This document shows, one piece after another, positions 21,588 to 31,976 of a stretch of DNA of 64,000 bases. Below the pieces are notes generated by a model. It was not told the DNA's origin. It ran no database searches and saw only the letters and a program-made list of their open reading frames with translations. Numbering within the stretch: the stretch's first letter is position 1; every line of letters begins with the position of its first letter. The stretch lies in NCBI RefSeq assembly GCF_001500125.1, contig NZ_LQIV01000012.1, forward strand, positions 124,001-188,000, read 5' to 3'. The DNA comes from Mycobacterium sp. IS-1742 (lineage in GTDB: Bacteria; Actinomycetota; Actinomycetes; Mycobacteriales; Mycobacteriaceae). The position numbers and the translations under genes are program-made.

Positions 21588-23738
21588 ATGATGACCCTCG
21601 CCCTCCGGCGGCCGGCGGCCGGCACCGACCCGGAACCCGTCCGGCCCACCGCGACGGGGACCCGGTCATCGGGCTTCTACCGCCACGATCTGGACGGTCT
21701 GCGGGGTGTCGCGATCGCGCTCGTCGCGGTCTTCCACGTGTGGTTCGGCCGGGTCTCCGGTGGCGTCGACGTCTTCCTGGCCCTGTCGGGGTTCTTCTTC
21801 GGCGGCCGGTTGCTGCGCACGGTGTTGACCCAGGGTGCCCCGCTGCGCCCGCTCCCCGAGTTCACGCGGCTCGTGCGGCGCCTGCTGCCCGCGCTGGTGG
21901 TGGTGCTGGCGGCCTCGGCGGTGCTGACCATCCTCATCCAGCCGGAGACCCGGTGGGAGACGTTCGCCGACCAGAGCCTGGCCAGCCTCGGGTACTACCA
22001 GAACTGGGAACTGGCGATCACCGCGTCGGACTACCTGCGGGCCGGGGAGACGGTCAGCCCCCTGCAGCACATCTGGTCGATGTCGGTGCAGGGCCAGTTC
22101 TACCTCGCCTTCCTGGTGCTGATCTTCACCTTCGGGCTGCTGTTCCGGCGGCTCCTGCGCCGCCATCTGCGCGCGGTCCTGGTGGTGCTGCTCACCGCGC
22201 TGACCATCGCCTCGTTCGTCTACGCCGTCATCGCCCACAACGACGACCAGGCCACCGCCTACTACAACAGCTTCGCCCGGGCCTGGGAGTTGCTGCTCGG
22301 CGCGCTGGCCGGGGCGCTGGTGCCCTACATCCGATGGCCGATGTGGCTGCGCAGCATCGTCGCCACCGTCGCGTTGGCCGCAATCCTGTCGTGCGGATGG
22401 TTCATCGACGGCGTCCGGGAGTTCCCGGGCCCGTGGGCGCTGGTTCCGGTCGGGGCCACCGTCGCCTTCGTCCTGTCGGCGGCCAACCGCGGGCCGGGCG
22501 GCCGGCTGCCGGCCCCCAACCGCCTGCTGGCCACCGCACCGTTCGTGACGCTCGGGTCGATGGCCTATTCGCTGTACCTGTGGCACTGGCCGCTGCTGAT
22601 CTTCTGGCTGTCCTACACCGGCCACTCCCGGGTCGACTTCTGGCAGGGTGCCGGCGTGCTGGCCGTCTCCGCGGTGCTGGCCTGGTTGACGATGCGCTAC
22701 ATCGAGGAGCCGCTGCGCTACCGCGGTCCGGTTACGGCCCTCGCGACGGCGCCGCTGCGCACCCGGCTGCGCAGGCCCACGATCGCGCTGGGCTCGGTGG
22801 TGGCGCTGTTGGGCGTCGCGCTCACCGCGACGTCGTTCACCTGGCGTGAGCACGTCACCGTCCAGCGCGCCAACGGTGCGGAACTCGCCGGTCTGTCCCC
22901 GCAGGACTATCCCGGCGCGATGGCGTTGATCGACAAGGTCCGGGTGCCCAAGCTGCCGATGCGCCCGTCGGTGCTCGAGGCCAAGAAGGATCTGCCCGCC
23001 AGCACGATCGACGGCTGCATCAGCGACTTCGACAACGTCGGGGTGATCAACTGCACCTACGGCGACAAGACGGCGCCGCGCACCATCGCGCTTGCCGGCG
23101 GCTCGCACGCCGAGCACTGGATCACTGCGCTCGACCTGCTCGGCCGGACCCACAACTTCAAGGTGGTCACCTACCTCAAGATGGGCTGCCCGCTCACCAC
23201 GGAGGAGATGCCGCTGGTGATGGGCGACAACCGGCCGTATCCCAAGTGCCACGAGTGGAACTCCCGGGTGATGCCGAAACTGCTCGCCGACAAGCCGGAC
23301 TACGTGTTCACGACGTCGACGCGGCCGTGGAACATCAAGGATGGCGACGTCATGCCCTCGACGTACCTGGGTATCTGGGAAACACTGTCGCGCAACAAGA
23401 TTCCGATCCTCGCCATGCGTGACACGCCGTGGCTGGTCCGCGACGGCGAACCGTACGTCCCCGCGGACTGCCTGGCCGACGGCGGGGACGCGGTGTCCTG
23501 CGGTATCGAGCGCTCCAAGGTACTCTCCGACGACAATCCGACACTGGCCTACGCCAACCGGTTCCCGATGCTCAAACCACTGGACATGAGCGACGCGGTG
23601 TGTCGGGAGAACTACTGCCGGGTGGTGGAGGGAAATGTCTTGCTGTACCACGACGCTCACCACATCTCCACCACCTACATGCGCACCATGACCGACGAAC
23701 TCGGACGCCAGATCGCCGCCGCCACCGGCTGGTGGTGA
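21588..23738 (+). CDS. OatA-like acyltransferase with SGNH domain (Rv1565c-like)
   Basis: A 716-residue envelope protein. Residues about 35-415 form an acyltransferase-3 domain with roughly ten membrane segments, beginning [22 protein letters not shown], whose His is the conserved catalytic residue, and including [19 protein letters not shown]. An eleventh hydrophobic segment ([20 protein letters not shown]) leads to an extracytoplasmic SGNH-type domain with Ser near 505 ([10 protein letters not shown]) and the Asp/His block [12 protein letters not shown] near 687. Such two-domain proteins move acyl groups onto cell-wall glycans or glycolipids. The acceptor is unknown. It is followed by treX after one base. 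Confidence 0.9.
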   Translation: MMTLALRRPAAGTDPEPVRPTATGTRSSGFYRHDLDGLRGVAIALVAVFHVWFGRVSGGVDVFLALSGFFFGGRLLRTVLTQGAPLRPLPEFTRLVRRLLPALVVVLAASAVLTILIQPETRWETFADQSLASLGYYQNWELAITASDYLRAGETVSPLQHIWSMSVQGQFYLAFLVLIFTFGLLFRRLLRRHLRAVLVVLLTALTIASFVYAVIAHNDDQATAYYNSFARAWELLLGALAGALVPYIRWPMWLRSIVATVALAAILSCGWFIDGVREFPGPWALVPVGATVAFVLSAANRGPGGRLPAPNRLLATAPFVTLGSMAYSLYLWHWPLLIFWLSYTGHSRVDFWQGAGVLAVSAVLAWLTMRYIEEPLRYRGPVTALATAPLRTRLRRPTIALGSVVALLGVALTATSFTWREHVTVQRANGAELAGLSPQDYPGAMALIDKVRVPKLPMRPSVLEAKKDLPASTIDGCISDFDNVGVINCTYGDKTAPRTIALAGGSHAEHWITALDLLGRTHNFKVVTYLKMGCPLTTEEMPLVMGDNRPYPKCHEWNSRVMPKLLADKPDYVFTTSTRPWNIKDGDVMPSTYLGIWETLSRNKIPILAMRDTPWLVRDGEPYVPADCLADGGDAVSCGIERSKVLSDDNPTLAYANRFPMLKPLDMSDAVCRENYCRVVEGNVLLYHDAHHISTTYMRTMTDELGRQIAAATGWW

Positions 23739-23739
23739 C

Positions 23740-25872
23740 GTGACCCCGCACACCGTCTGGCCCGGTGAGGCCTACCCGCTGGGCGCAACGTACGACGGAG
23801 CCGGCACCAACTTCTCACTCTTCTCCGAGGTCGCCGAACGCGTCGAGCTGTGCCTGATCGCCAAGGACGGCCGCGAGGAACGGATCAACCTCGACGAGGT
23901 CGACGGCTACGTCTGGCACGCCTACCTGCCCACCGTCACCCCCGGCCAGCGCTACGGGTTCCGCGTGCACGGCCCCTGGGATCCGGCCGCGGGACACCGG
24001 TGCGACCCGAGCAAGCTGCTGCTCGATCCGTACGGCAAATCGTTCCACGGCGACTTCCGCTTCGGTCAGGCGCTGTACTCCTACGACCTCGACGCCGAGG
24101 ACCTCGCCTCGGGCGGCACTCCCCCACGCGTCGACTCGTCGGGGCACACGATGACCAGCGTGGTCATCAACCCCTTCTTCCAGTGGGGTTCGGACCGCGC
24201 TCCGCGCACGCCGTACCACGACACCGTGATCTACGAGGCCCACGTCAAGGGGATGACCCAGCGGCACCCCGCGATCCCCCCGCAGTTGCGCGGCACCTAC
24301 GCCGGGCTCTGCCACCCCGCGATCATCGACCACCTCAAAGCGCTGAACGTCACCGCCATCGAGCTGATGCCGGTGCACCAGTTCATGCACGACCACCGGC
24401 TTCTGGACCTCGGACTGCGAAACTACTGGGGCTACAACACGTTCGGCTTCTTCGCCCCGCACAACGAGTACGCCGCCAATCAGCACGCAGGCGGCGCGGT
24501 GGCCGAGTTCAAGGCCATGGTGCGGTCCTTCCACGCAGCGGGCATCGAGGTCATCCTCGACGTCGTCTACAACCACACCGCCGAGGGCAACCACCTCGGA
24601 CCCACGGTCAACTTCCGCGGGATCGACAACGCCGCCTACTACCGGCTCCTCGACGGCGACCTGCGGCTCTACAAGGACTTCACCGGCACCGGCAACAGCC
24701 TCAACGCCCGCCATCCGCACACCCTGCAGCTCATCATGGACTCGCTGCGCTACTGGGTCCTGGAGATGCACGTCGACGGGTTCCGCTTCGACCTGGCCTC
24801 GACGCTGGCCCGTGAGTTCTACGACGTCGACCGGCTCTCGGCGTTCTTCGACCTGGTGCAGCAGGATCCGGTGGTCAGCCAGGTGAAGCTGATCGCCGAA
24901 CCGTGGGACGTCGGCGAAGGCGGCTACCAGGTCGGGAACTTCCCAGGTTTGTGGACCGAGTGGAACGGGCAATATCGCGACACTGTGCGTGACTACTGGC
25001 GGGGAGAACCCGCGACCCTCGGCGAATTCGCCTCCCGGCTGACGGGATCATCAGACCTCTACGAGGCCACCGGGCGGCGCCCCAGCGCCTCGATCAACTT
25101 CGTGACCTGCCATGACGGGTTCACGATGCAGGATCTGGTGTCCTACAACGAGAAACACAACGAAGCCAACGGCGAGCACAACCGCGACGGCGAGAGCCAC
25201 AACCGGTCCTGGAACTGCGGTGTCGAGGGTCCCACCGACGATCCGGAGATCACGGCGTTGCGCGGTAAGCAGATGCGCAACATGCTGGCCACGCTGATGT
25301 GCAGCCAGGGCACGCCGATGATCGCCCACGGTGACGAGATCGGCCGCACCCAGCGGGGCAACAACAACGTCTACTGCCAGGACTCCGAACTGTCCTGGAT
25401 GGACTGGTCGCTGTGCGAGACCAACGCCGACCTGCTCGAGTTCACCCGCAAGGTCGTCGCGTTCCGCAAGAGCCACCCCGTCTTCCGGCGTAGAAGGTTC
25501 TTCGAGGGCAAACCGATCCGCAGCGCCGATCAGGTCCGCGACATCGCATGGCTGACACCCGCGGGCGCCGAGATGACCCCCGAGGACTGGGGCACCGGCC
25601 TGGGCAGGTGCGTGGCGGTCTTTCTCAACGGCGAGGCGATCCCCACCCCCGACGCGCGCGGAGAACGCGTCGTCGACGACTCGTTCCTGCTGTGCTTCAA
25701 CGCCCACGACCACGTGCAGGACTTCGTCACCCCCGACGGCGACTACGCCGAGATGTGGACCGCCGACCTGGACACCGCCGACCCGACCGGGCACACCGAC
25801 GTCGTCGTCCCGGCGGGCGAGAAGATCTCGCTGCAACCCCGATCGCTGCTCGTGCTGCGGAAGACCGCCTGA
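23740..25872 (+). CDS. treX: glycogen debranching enzyme (isoamylase type)
   Basis: TreX cleaves alpha-1,6 branches of glycogen so that TreY and TreZ can turn the linear chains into trehalose. The 710-residue protein has an N-terminal CBM48 beta-sandwich (GATYDGAGTNFSLFSEVAERVELCLI) and a GH13 barrel with VILDVVYNHTAEGN, the nucleophile region DGFRFDLAST, the acid region KLIAEPWDVG and FVTCHDGFTMQDLV. GTG at 23740 lies one base after the acyltransferase stop, and its stop overlaps the treY ATG. Confidence 0.95.
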   Translation: MTPHTVWPGEAYPLGATYDGAGTNFSLFSEVAERVELCLIAKDGREERINLDEVDGYVWHAYLPTVTPGQRYGFRVHGPWDPAAGHRCDPSKLLLDPYGKSFHGDFRFGQALYSYDLDAEDLASGGTPPRVDSSGHTMTSVVINPFFQWGSDRAPRTPYHDTVIYEAHVKGMTQRHPAIPPQLRGTYAGLCHPAIIDHLKALNVTAIELMPVHQFMHDHRLLDLGLRNYWGYNTFGFFAPHNEYAANQHAGGAVAEFKAMVRSFHAAGIEVILDVVYNHTAEGNHLGPTVNFRGIDNAAYYRLLDGDLRLYKDFTGTGNSLNARHPHTLQLIMDSLRYWVLEMHVDGFRFDLASTLAREFYDVDRLSAFFDLVQQDPVVSQVKLIAEPWDVGEGGYQVGNFPGLWTEWNGQYRDTVRDYWRGEPATLGEFASRLTGSSDLYEATGRRPSASINFVTCHDGFTMQDLVSYNEKHNEANGEHNRDGESHNRSWNCGVEGPTDDPEITALRGKQMRNMLATLMCSQGTPMIAHGDEIGRTQRGNNNVYCQDSELSWMDWSLCETNADLLEFTRKVVAFRKSHPVFRRRRFFEGKPIRSADQVRDIAWLTPAGAEMTPEDWGTGLGRCVAVFLNGEAIPTPDARGERVVDDSFLLCFNAHDHVQDFVTPDGDYAEMWTADLDTADPTGHTDVVVPAGEKISLQPRSLLVLRKTA

Positions 25873-28166
25873 TGCCCGCCGCCCGGCCCGTCCTGTCGAC
25901 CTACCGGCTGCAGATGCGCGGTGACGCCTTCACCCTCGCCGACGCCGAGGCACTGGTGGACTACCTCGACGAACTCGGCGTCTCGCACCTCTACCTCTCG
26001 CCGATCCTGACCGCGGTCGAGGGGTCGACCCACGGTTACGACGTCACCGATCCGACGACGGTGTCGGCGGCGCTCGGCGGCGCCGAGGCGCTCGCCTCGC
26101 TGTCGGCGGCGGCGCAGAGGCGGAACCTCGGCCTCATCGTCGACATCGTGCCCAACCACGTCGGCGTCGACGATCCGACGCAGAACCCGTGGTGGTGGGA
26201 TCTGCTCGCGCACGGCCGCGACTCCGCGTACGCCGACTACTTCGACGTCGACTGGACCGCCGACCCAGACGGCCGGATCCTGCTGCCGGTACTCGGATCC
26301 GACGGCGACGTCGCGGATCTCACCGTCGACGGTGACCGGTTGCGGCTGGGTGACCTGGTGTTCCCGATCGCGCCGGGCACCGGTGAGGGCACCGGTCCGG
26401 ACGTCCACGACCGTCAGCACTACCGGTTGATCGGCTGGAAACGGGGCGTCTGCGGATACCGCCGGTTCTTCTCGATCACGTCACTGGCGGGGCTGCGCCA
26501 GGAGGACCCCGCGGTGTTCGAGGCGACCCACACCGAGGTCAAACGGTGGTTCACCGACGGCCTCGTCGACGGCATCCGCATCGACCATCCCGACGGGCTG
26601 TCCGATCCGCCCGGGTATCTGGCGTGGCTGCGGGAGTTGGTCGGCCCGCAGGCCTGGATCGTGATCGAGAAGATCCTCGCCGTCGACGAACCGCTGGACC
26701 CGACCCTGCCGGTCGCGGGCACCACCGGATACGACGCGCTGCGCGAGGCAGGCGGGGTGTTCATCGATCCCGCAGGCGCCGAGGCGCTCGGCACGCTCTA
26801 CGAGTCCACCGGTGTCGACTACGCCGCGATGCCCCGCACCGCGCGGGCGCTCAAGGTGCAGGCCGTGACCACCACGCTGGGCAGTGAGCTGGCCCGGTTG
26901 TGCCGCACCATCGTCGCCGCCACCGGCCAGGACCACGACGACCTGCCGAACGCGGTCGCCACGGTGATCAGCCACCTCGGCGTGTACCGGTCCGACTATC
27001 GGGCGCTGGCGACGGTGTTGCCGGTCGCGATCGCCGAAACACTCTCGGAGCAGCCCCGTTTCGCACCGGCCCTGCAGATCCTGTCCGCGGCGCTGACCGG
27101 CAGCCGGGAGACCGCGGTGCGGTTCCAGCAGTTGTGCGGGGCGGCCACCGCGAAGGCCATGGAGGACTGTCTGTTCTACCGGGACGCCCGGCTGGTGTCG
27201 CTCAACGAGGTCGGCGGCGAACCCGAGTGGTTCGGCGTGTCCGTCGCGGAGTTCCACCAGCGCGCCGCGGCCAGGGCCGCGCTGTGGCCGCACGCGATGA
27301 CCACGCTGTCCACCCACGACACCAAACGCGGTGAGGACGTGCGCGCCCGCATCGGCGTGCTCTCGCAGGTGCCGTCGCTGTGGGCGCAGTACGTCGAGGC
27401 GTGGGCGGAGCGGACGCCGCCGCCCGACTCCGGCACCGGACTCTTCCTGTTGCAGAACGTGTTCGGCGTCTGGCCGGCCGACGGGGTGGTCACCGACGAA
27501 CTGCGTGAGCGGTTGCACGCGTACGCGGAGAAGGCGATTCGCGAAGCGGCATCCCACACGACGTGGAACGATCCGGACAGCGAGTTCGAGAGCGGCGTGC
27601 ACGCGTGGCTGGACAGCGTCATCGACGGCCCCGTGGGCACCGAACTGACCCGCCTGGTCGAGCAACTCGACCCGCATGCCCGCAGCGACAGCCTCGGCCA
27701 GAAACTGCTCGTGCTGACCGGTCCCGGCGTCCCCGACGTCTACCAGGGCACCGAACTGTGGGAGGACAGCCTGGTCGATCCGGATAACCGCCGTCCGATC
27801 GACTATGCGCAGCGCCGCACCGAGCTGGAGGCGCTGCGTCATCCCAAGATGCGCGTGGTGCACGCCGCCCTGCGGGCCCGCCGCGACCGGCCCGCCACCT
27901 TCGCAGGGGGCGGGTACACCCCGGTGCTGGCGCGCGGTGCGGCCGCCGAGCACGTCGTGGCGTTCCTGCGTGGCGACGACGTGCTGACCGCCGTCAGCCG
28001 CCACACCGTGCGTCTGCACGAAACCGGCTGGGGTGACACCGAATTGACCCTGCCCGACGGCAACTGGACCGACCGCATCACCGGCAGCCGGTTCACCGGC
28101 ACCGTGCCGGCCGCCGACCTGTTCGCCGAACTGCCCACCGTGCTGCTGGAGCGTGACGATGCCTGA
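25872..28166 (+). CDS. treY: maltooligosyltrehalose synthase
   Basis: TreY rearranges the terminal alpha-1,4 bond of a maltodextrin to alpha,alpha-1,1, making a maltooligosyltrehalose. The 764-residue GH13 enzyme begins MPAARPVLSTYRLQMRGDAFTLADAEALVDYLDELGVSHLYLSPIL and has GLIVDIVPNHVGVDDP, the nucleophile block DGIRIDHPDGLSDP, the acid region WIVIEKIL and ALWPHAMTTLSTHDTKRGEDVRAR. The ATG at 25872 shares its A with the treX stop. Confidence 0.96.
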   Translation: MPAARPVLSTYRLQMRGDAFTLADAEALVDYLDELGVSHLYLSPILTAVEGSTHGYDVTDPTTVSAALGGAEALASLSAAAQRRNLGLIVDIVPNHVGVDDPTQNPWWWDLLAHGRDSAYADYFDVDWTADPDGRILLPVLGSDGDVADLTVDGDRLRLGDLVFPIAPGTGEGTGPDVHDRQHYRLIGWKRGVCGYRRFFSITSLAGLRQEDPAVFEATHTEVKRWFTDGLVDGIRIDHPDGLSDPPGYLAWLRELVGPQAWIVIEKILAVDEPLDPTLPVAGTTGYDALREAGGVFIDPAGAEALGTLYESTGVDYAAMPRTARALKVQAVTTTLGSELARLCRTIVAATGQDHDDLPNAVATVISHLGVYRSDYRALATVLPVAIAETLSEQPRFAPALQILSAALTGSRETAVRFQQLCGAATAKAMEDCLFYRDARLVSLNEVGGEPEWFGVSVAEFHQRAAARAALWPHAMTTLSTHDTKRGEDVRARIGVLSQVPSLWAQYVEAWAERTPPPDSGTGLFLLQNVFGVWPADGVVTDELRERLHAYAEKAIREAASHTTWNDPDSEFESGVHAWLDSVIDGPVGTELTRLVEQLDPHARSDSLGQKLLVLTGPGVPDVYQGTELWEDSLVDPDNRRPIDYAQRRTELEALRHPKMRVVHAALRARRDRPATFAGGGYTPVLARGAAAEHVVAFLRGDDVLTAVSRHTVRLHETGWGDTELTLPDGNWTDRITGSRFTGTVPAADLFAELPTVLLERDDA

Positions 28167-29895
28167 GTTCGCGGTGTGGGCGCCGCTGCCCGAGCGGGTG
28201 CAGCTCGACGTGGACGGGACCCTGCACCCGATGACGCGCGGTGACGACGCATGGTGGCGCGCCGAGGTGGACGCCGCCCCGGACGCGCGGTACGGCTTCG
28301 TCCTCGACGACGATCCCAAGGTGCTGCCCGACCCCCGCTCGGCGCGCCAACCCGACGGGGTCCACGAACGCTCCCAGCTGTGGCAGCCGTCCCCCGGCGC
28401 GTGGACCGACGACGCGTGGGCGGGCCGCAGGATCGAGGGGTCCGAGACCGGCCCGGTGATCTACGAACTGCACACCGGCACCTTCACCCCCGAGGGCACG
28501 TTCGACGCCGCGATCGGCAGGCTCGACCATCTGGTCGACCTCGGTGTCGACTTCGTCGAGCTGATGCCGGTCAACGCGTTCGGCGGTACGCACGGTTGGG
28601 GGTACGACGGGGTGCTCTGGTACGCCGTGCACGAACCGTACGGCGGCCCCGACGCGCTCATCCGGTTCATCGACGCCTGTCATGCGCGCGGCCTCGGTGT
28701 GCTGATCGACGCGGTGTTCAACCACCTCGGACCGTCGGGCAACTATCTGCCCAAGTTCGGCCCGTATCTGTCGTCGGGCAGCAATCCGTGGGGCGAGTCG
28801 ATCAACATCGCCGACGCCGGTGCCGACGAGGTGCGCCGCTACATCCTCGACTGCGCGCTGCGGTGGATGCGCGACTTCCACGCCGACGGGCTGCGCCTGG
28901 ACGCGGTGCACGCCCTCGTCGACACCACCGCGATCCACATCCTCGAGGAGCTCTCAGCCGAAACCGACGCGCTGGCAACCGAACTGGGCCGACCGCTGTC
29001 GCTGATCGCCGAGAGCGACATGAATGATCCACGGCTGATCACCCCGCGCGATCAGGGCGGCCTCGGGATGACCGCGCAGTGGGACGACGACATCCACCAC
29101 GCGATCCACGCCGCGGTGTCGGGTGAGACGCAGGGCTACTACGGCGACTGGGGCACCGTCGAGGCGCTGGCACAGACGCTGCAGGGTGGTTATTTCCACG
29201 CGGGCACCTACTCGTCGTTCCGGCGCCGGCGCCACGGCCGTCCGCTGGACACCGCGACCATCCCGGCCACCCGCCTGCTCGCCTACACGCTGACCCACGA
29301 CCAGGTCGGCAACCGCGCGGTCGGTGACCGGCCGTCACAGAACCTCGACACCGGACAGCTCGCGGTCAAGGCCGCGCTTGCGCTTGGATCACCTTATACC
29401 GCAATGCTTTTCATGGGCGAAGAATGGGGCTCGTCGTCACCGTTCCAGTTCTTCAGCAGCCATCCGGAGCCGGAACTGGCCCGCGCGACCGCGGAGGGCC
29501 GCAAGCGGGAGTTCGCCGAACACGGGTGGGACGCCGACGAAATCCCCGACCCGCAGGACCCCCAGACCTTCCTGCGCTCGAAACTCCGGTGGGACGAGGT
29601 CGACCAGGGCGACCACGGCCGCCTGCACGCGCTGTACCGGGATCTGATCGCGCTGCGGCACAACGAGCCGGACCTGGCCGACCCGTGGCTGGACCACCTG
29701 CGCGTCGACTACGACGAGGCGCAGCGCTGGATCGTGATGCACCGCGGCGCGCTGTCGGTCGCGTGCAACCTGGGCGCCGAGGCGGTGACGGTGCCCGTCA
29801 CCGGCGAGGTGGTGCTCGCCTGGGGCGACCCGGCGGCCGGCGGCGACGGGACGCGGTTGGCCGGGCATTCGTTCGCGGTCGTGCGGACCGGCTGA
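28159..29895 (+). CDS. treZ: maltooligosyltrehalose trehalohydrolase
   Basis: TreZ releases trehalose from the end made by TreY. The 578-residue protein has a small N-terminal sandwich (MPEFAVWAPLPERVQLDVDG) and a GH13 barrel with VIYELHTGTFTPEGTF, VLIDAVFNHLGPSGNY, the nucleophile block DGLRLDAVHAL, SLIAESDMNDPR with the acid, and LTHDQVGNRAVGDR. I chose the ATG at 28159, which has GGAG at 8 bases spacing; a GTG at 28153 is too close to that site. It overlaps treY by 8 bases and ends one base from the convergent ilvA stop. Confidence 0.95.
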   Translation: MPEFAVWAPLPERVQLDVDGTLHPMTRGDDAWWRAEVDAAPDARYGFVLDDDPKVLPDPRSARQPDGVHERSQLWQPSPGAWTDDAWAGRRIEGSETGPVIYELHTGTFTPEGTFDAAIGRLDHLVDLGVDFVELMPVNAFGGTHGWGYDGVLWYAVHEPYGGPDALIRFIDACHARGLGVLIDAVFNHLGPSGNYLPKFGPYLSSGSNPWGESINIADAGADEVRRYILDCALRWMRDFHADGLRLDAVHALVDTTAIHILEELSAETDALATELGRPLSLIAESDMNDPRLITPRDQGGLGMTAQWDDDIHHAIHAAVSGETQGYYGDWGTVEALAQTLQGGYFHAGTYSSFRRRRHGRPLDTATIPATRLLAYTLTHDQVGNRAVGDRPSQNLDTGQLAVKAALALGSPYTAMLFMGEEWGSSSPFQFFSSHPEPELARATAEGRKREFAEHGWDADEIPDPQDPQTFLRSKLRWDEVDQGDHGRLHALYRDLIALRHNEPDLADPWLDHLRVDYDEAQRWIVMHRGALSVACNLGAEAVTVPVTGEVVLAWGDPAAGGDGTRLAGHSFAVVRTG

Positions 29896-29896
29896 C

Positions 29897-31177
29897 TCAG
29901 AGCAGGTATCGGTAGGCCGGCGAATCCGGCTCCAGCGCTTCGACGTGCATGTCCGAGGCGCGCATCCGGGTGAGCAGGCCGTCGAAGTCGGCCGCCGATC
30001 CGAGTTCGATCCCGACGAGCGCCTCCCCCGTCTCCCGGTTGTTGCGTTTGACGTACTCGAACAGCGTGATGTCGTCGTTCGGGCCGAGCACCTCGTCGAG
30101 GAACCGCCGCAGTGCGCCCGGTTCCTGGGGGAAGTCGACCAGGAAGTAGTGCTTGAGCCCCAGGTGGACCAGTGAGCGCTCGAGGATCTCGCCGTAACGG
30201 GACACGTCGTTGTTGCCGCCCGAGATCAGGCAGACGACGGTCGAACCCGGTTCGATCGTCGTCTCGAGCAGACCGGCCACCGACAGAGCGCCCGCGGGTT
30301 CGGCGATGATGCCCTCGTTCTGGTAGAGGTCCAGCATCGCCGTGCAGACCGCACCCTCGTCCACGGTGGTCAGCGAGACCATGTCGCCGGCCGCCTGCAG
30401 CGCGGCGAACGGCAGACGCCCGGCGCGGTTGACCGCCGCGCCGTCGACGAACTGGTCGACGTGGTCGAGTGTGACCGGTTCACCGGCGCTCAGCGCCGCG
30501 ATCATCGATGCGGCACCTGCCGGCTCCACGCCGAGCACCGCGGTGCCGGAGGTCCGTTCGGCCAGATAGGTGGTGATGCCGGCGATGCACCCGCCGCCGC
30601 CGACCGGGACGATCACCAGATCCGGCTCGTCGTCGAGGTCGTCGAGGATCTCCGCGGCGATGGTGCCCTGGCCCGCCATGGTGCGCACGTCGTCGTACGG
30701 CGGGACGAGGGTGGCGCCGGTGCGGGCGACGTCGTCGATCGCCGCCGCGGCAGCCAGATCGTAGGTGGCCCCGACGGCGATCAACTCGATGAACTCGCGG
30801 CCGTGGTAGCGGATGCGGTCGCGCTTCTGCTTCGGCGTCTTCGCCGGGACGTAGACCCGGCCCCTGATGCCCATCGTCCGGCACGCCATCGCGAACCCCT
30901 GGGCGTGGTTGCCCGCCGACGAGCACACCACACCCGCGGCGATCTCCTCTTCGCTGAGCTGCGACAGCAGGTTGAACGCGCCGCGCAGCTTGTAGGACCG
31001 CACGGCCTGCAGGTCCTCGCGCTTGAGGTAGATGTCGGCGCCGGTGACCTCCGACAACCGCTCCGAGTACTGCAGCGGTGTGCGCACGACGACATCGACG
31101 ATCCGCTGGGCCGCCTCGTCGATGTCGGCCGCGGTGATCGGCGACGTGCGAGTGGTCTGGGTCAGTTCAGCGGACAC
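29897..31177 (-). CDS. ilvA: threonine ammonia-lyase (threonine deaminase)
   Basis: IlvA converts threonine to 2-oxobutyrate, the first isoleucine step, using PLP. The 426-residue protein has the PLP lysine K63 in VRSYKLRGAFNLL, SSAGNHAQGFA for substrate and the phosphate loop VPVGGGGCIAG. A single C-terminal ACT-like regulatory domain runs from about 337 (HLGLKHYFLVDFPQEPGALRRFLDEV) to the end, so isoleucine feedback is likely in the one-domain form. GTG start at 31177. Upstream is a short gap after the DUF385 gene, with which it may be co-transcribed. Confidence 0.95.
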   Translation of the reverse strand: MSAELTQTTRTSPITAADIDEAAQRIVDVVVRTPLQYSERLSEVTGADIYLKREDLQAVRSYKLRGAFNLLSQLSEEEIAAGVVCSSAGNHAQGFAMACRTMGIRGRVYVPAKTPKQKRDRIRYHGREFIELIAVGATYDLAAAAAIDDVARTGATLVPPYDDVRTMAGQGTIAAEILDDLDDEPDLVIVPVGGGGCIAGITTYLAERTSGTAVLGVEPAGAASMIAALSAGEPVTLDHVDQFVDGAAVNRAGRLPFAALQAAGDMVSLTTVDEGAVCTAMLDLYQNEGIIAEPAGALSVAGLLETTIEPGSTVVCLISGGNNDVSRYGEILERSLVHLGLKHYFLVDFPQEPGALRRFLDEVLGPNDDITLFEYVKRNNRETGEALVGIELGSAADFDGLLTRMRASDMHVEALEPDSPAYRYLL

Positions 31178-31220
31178 CGGTCAATGGTGCCACTGCTGCG
31201 CAGCGGGAGAAAATCCGGTT

Positions 31221-31658
31221 TCACTCGACCGGGGTGAGCACGAAGACGGGGATCTCACGGTCGGTCTTCTTCTGGTAGTCGGCGTAATCGGGCCACACCT
31301 CGACCGCGCGGTCCCACCACTCGGCCTTCTCCTGGCCGTACACCTCGCGGGCGTCGTACTCCCGGACGACGGTCTGGTCCTGGAGTTCGACCCGGGGGTT
31401 CTTCTTGATGTTGTGGTACCAGACCGGGTGTTTGGGCGCCCCTCCGAGGGATGCGACGACCGCGTACTCGCCCTGGTGCTCGACCCGCATCAGCGGGGTC
31501 TTGCGCAGCTTGCCGGACTTGGCGCCGACGGTCGTGAGCAGGATGATCGGTTTGCCGTTGAGCTCGGTGGCCTCGGTCCCGCCCGACTCCATGAACTTCT
31601 CGGCCTGTTCGCGGGCCCAGTCAGACGTGCTCGGTTCGTATTCTCCGGTGAGTGGCAT
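31221..31658 (-). CDS. nitroreductase/deazaflavin-dependent reductase family protein (Rv1558-like)
   Basis: A 145-residue member of the DUF385 split-barrel family, with the core [56 protein letters not shown]. This is closer to the F420-binding Ddn-type reductases than the 7423 protein is, notably in the [15 protein letters not shown] phosphate-binding region. It likely reduces quinones or unsaturated lactones with reduced F420. The substrate is unknown. TAAGCT on the minus strand (31670-31665) lies 7 bases before the ATG, so the mRNA is probably leaderless. It precedes ilvA by 43 bases. Confidence 0.88.
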   Translation of the reverse strand: MPLTGEYEPSTSDWAREQAEKFMESGGTEATELNGKPIILLTTVGAKSGKLRKTPLMRVEHQGEYAVVASLGGAPKHPVWYHNIKKNPRVELQDQTVVREYDAREVYGQEKAEWWDRAVEVWPDYADYQKKTDREIPVFVLTPVE

Positions 31659-31745
31659 GAAGCCAGCTTAGGCGGGCTCGGACGACACGCCCTGAACCGG
31701 AGTTTCGGCTGGCCGAAATCTTTGTTGAGAGGTATCGTTGAGGTC

Positions 31746-31976
31746 ATGACCACCGCCGGGAACTTCCGTTCGACCGTCGCTCGCGCGGCGTGCGACGTGA
31801 GTGTCGCCGGTGTCCCCTGGCCGGCCTACAAGGTGATCGCTCTGATCGTCGGGATCGTCGCGTTCACGGTCGTCGGCGTGCTGACGATGAGCGCCGCGCC
31901 CGCCGTGTTGTCAGGCGCCGCCGTCGCCACCGTGACCTGGGTGGGCTTCGGCATGGTCTGCTCGAACCGGCGTTAG
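31746..31976 (+). CDS. small two-segment membrane protein
   Basis: A 76-residue protein beginning MTTAGNFRSTVARAACDVSV with two hydrophobic segments: about 28-47 (VIALIVGIVAFTVVGVLTMS) and 49-70 (APAVLSGAAVATVTWVGFGMV). TATCGT at 31733-31738 lies 8 bases before the ATG, the spacing of a leaderless promoter, which supports it being a real gene. It overlaps the convergent SRPBCC gene by 4 bases. Function unknown. Confidence 0.65.
   Translation: MTTAGNFRSTVARAACDVSVAGVPWPAYKVIALIVGIVAFTVVGVLTMSAAPAVLSGAAVATVTWVGFGMVCSNRR

Noticed and set aside
21666..23753. A 695-codon open frame opposite the acyltransferase gene
   Set aside because: Composition is rich in Arg, Gly and His with no motif; the sense strand encodes a clear two-domain acyltransferase.
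28153..28158. GTG at 28153 as the treZ start
   Set aside because: The GGAG site is only about 2 bases upstream; ATG 28159 has proper spacing.
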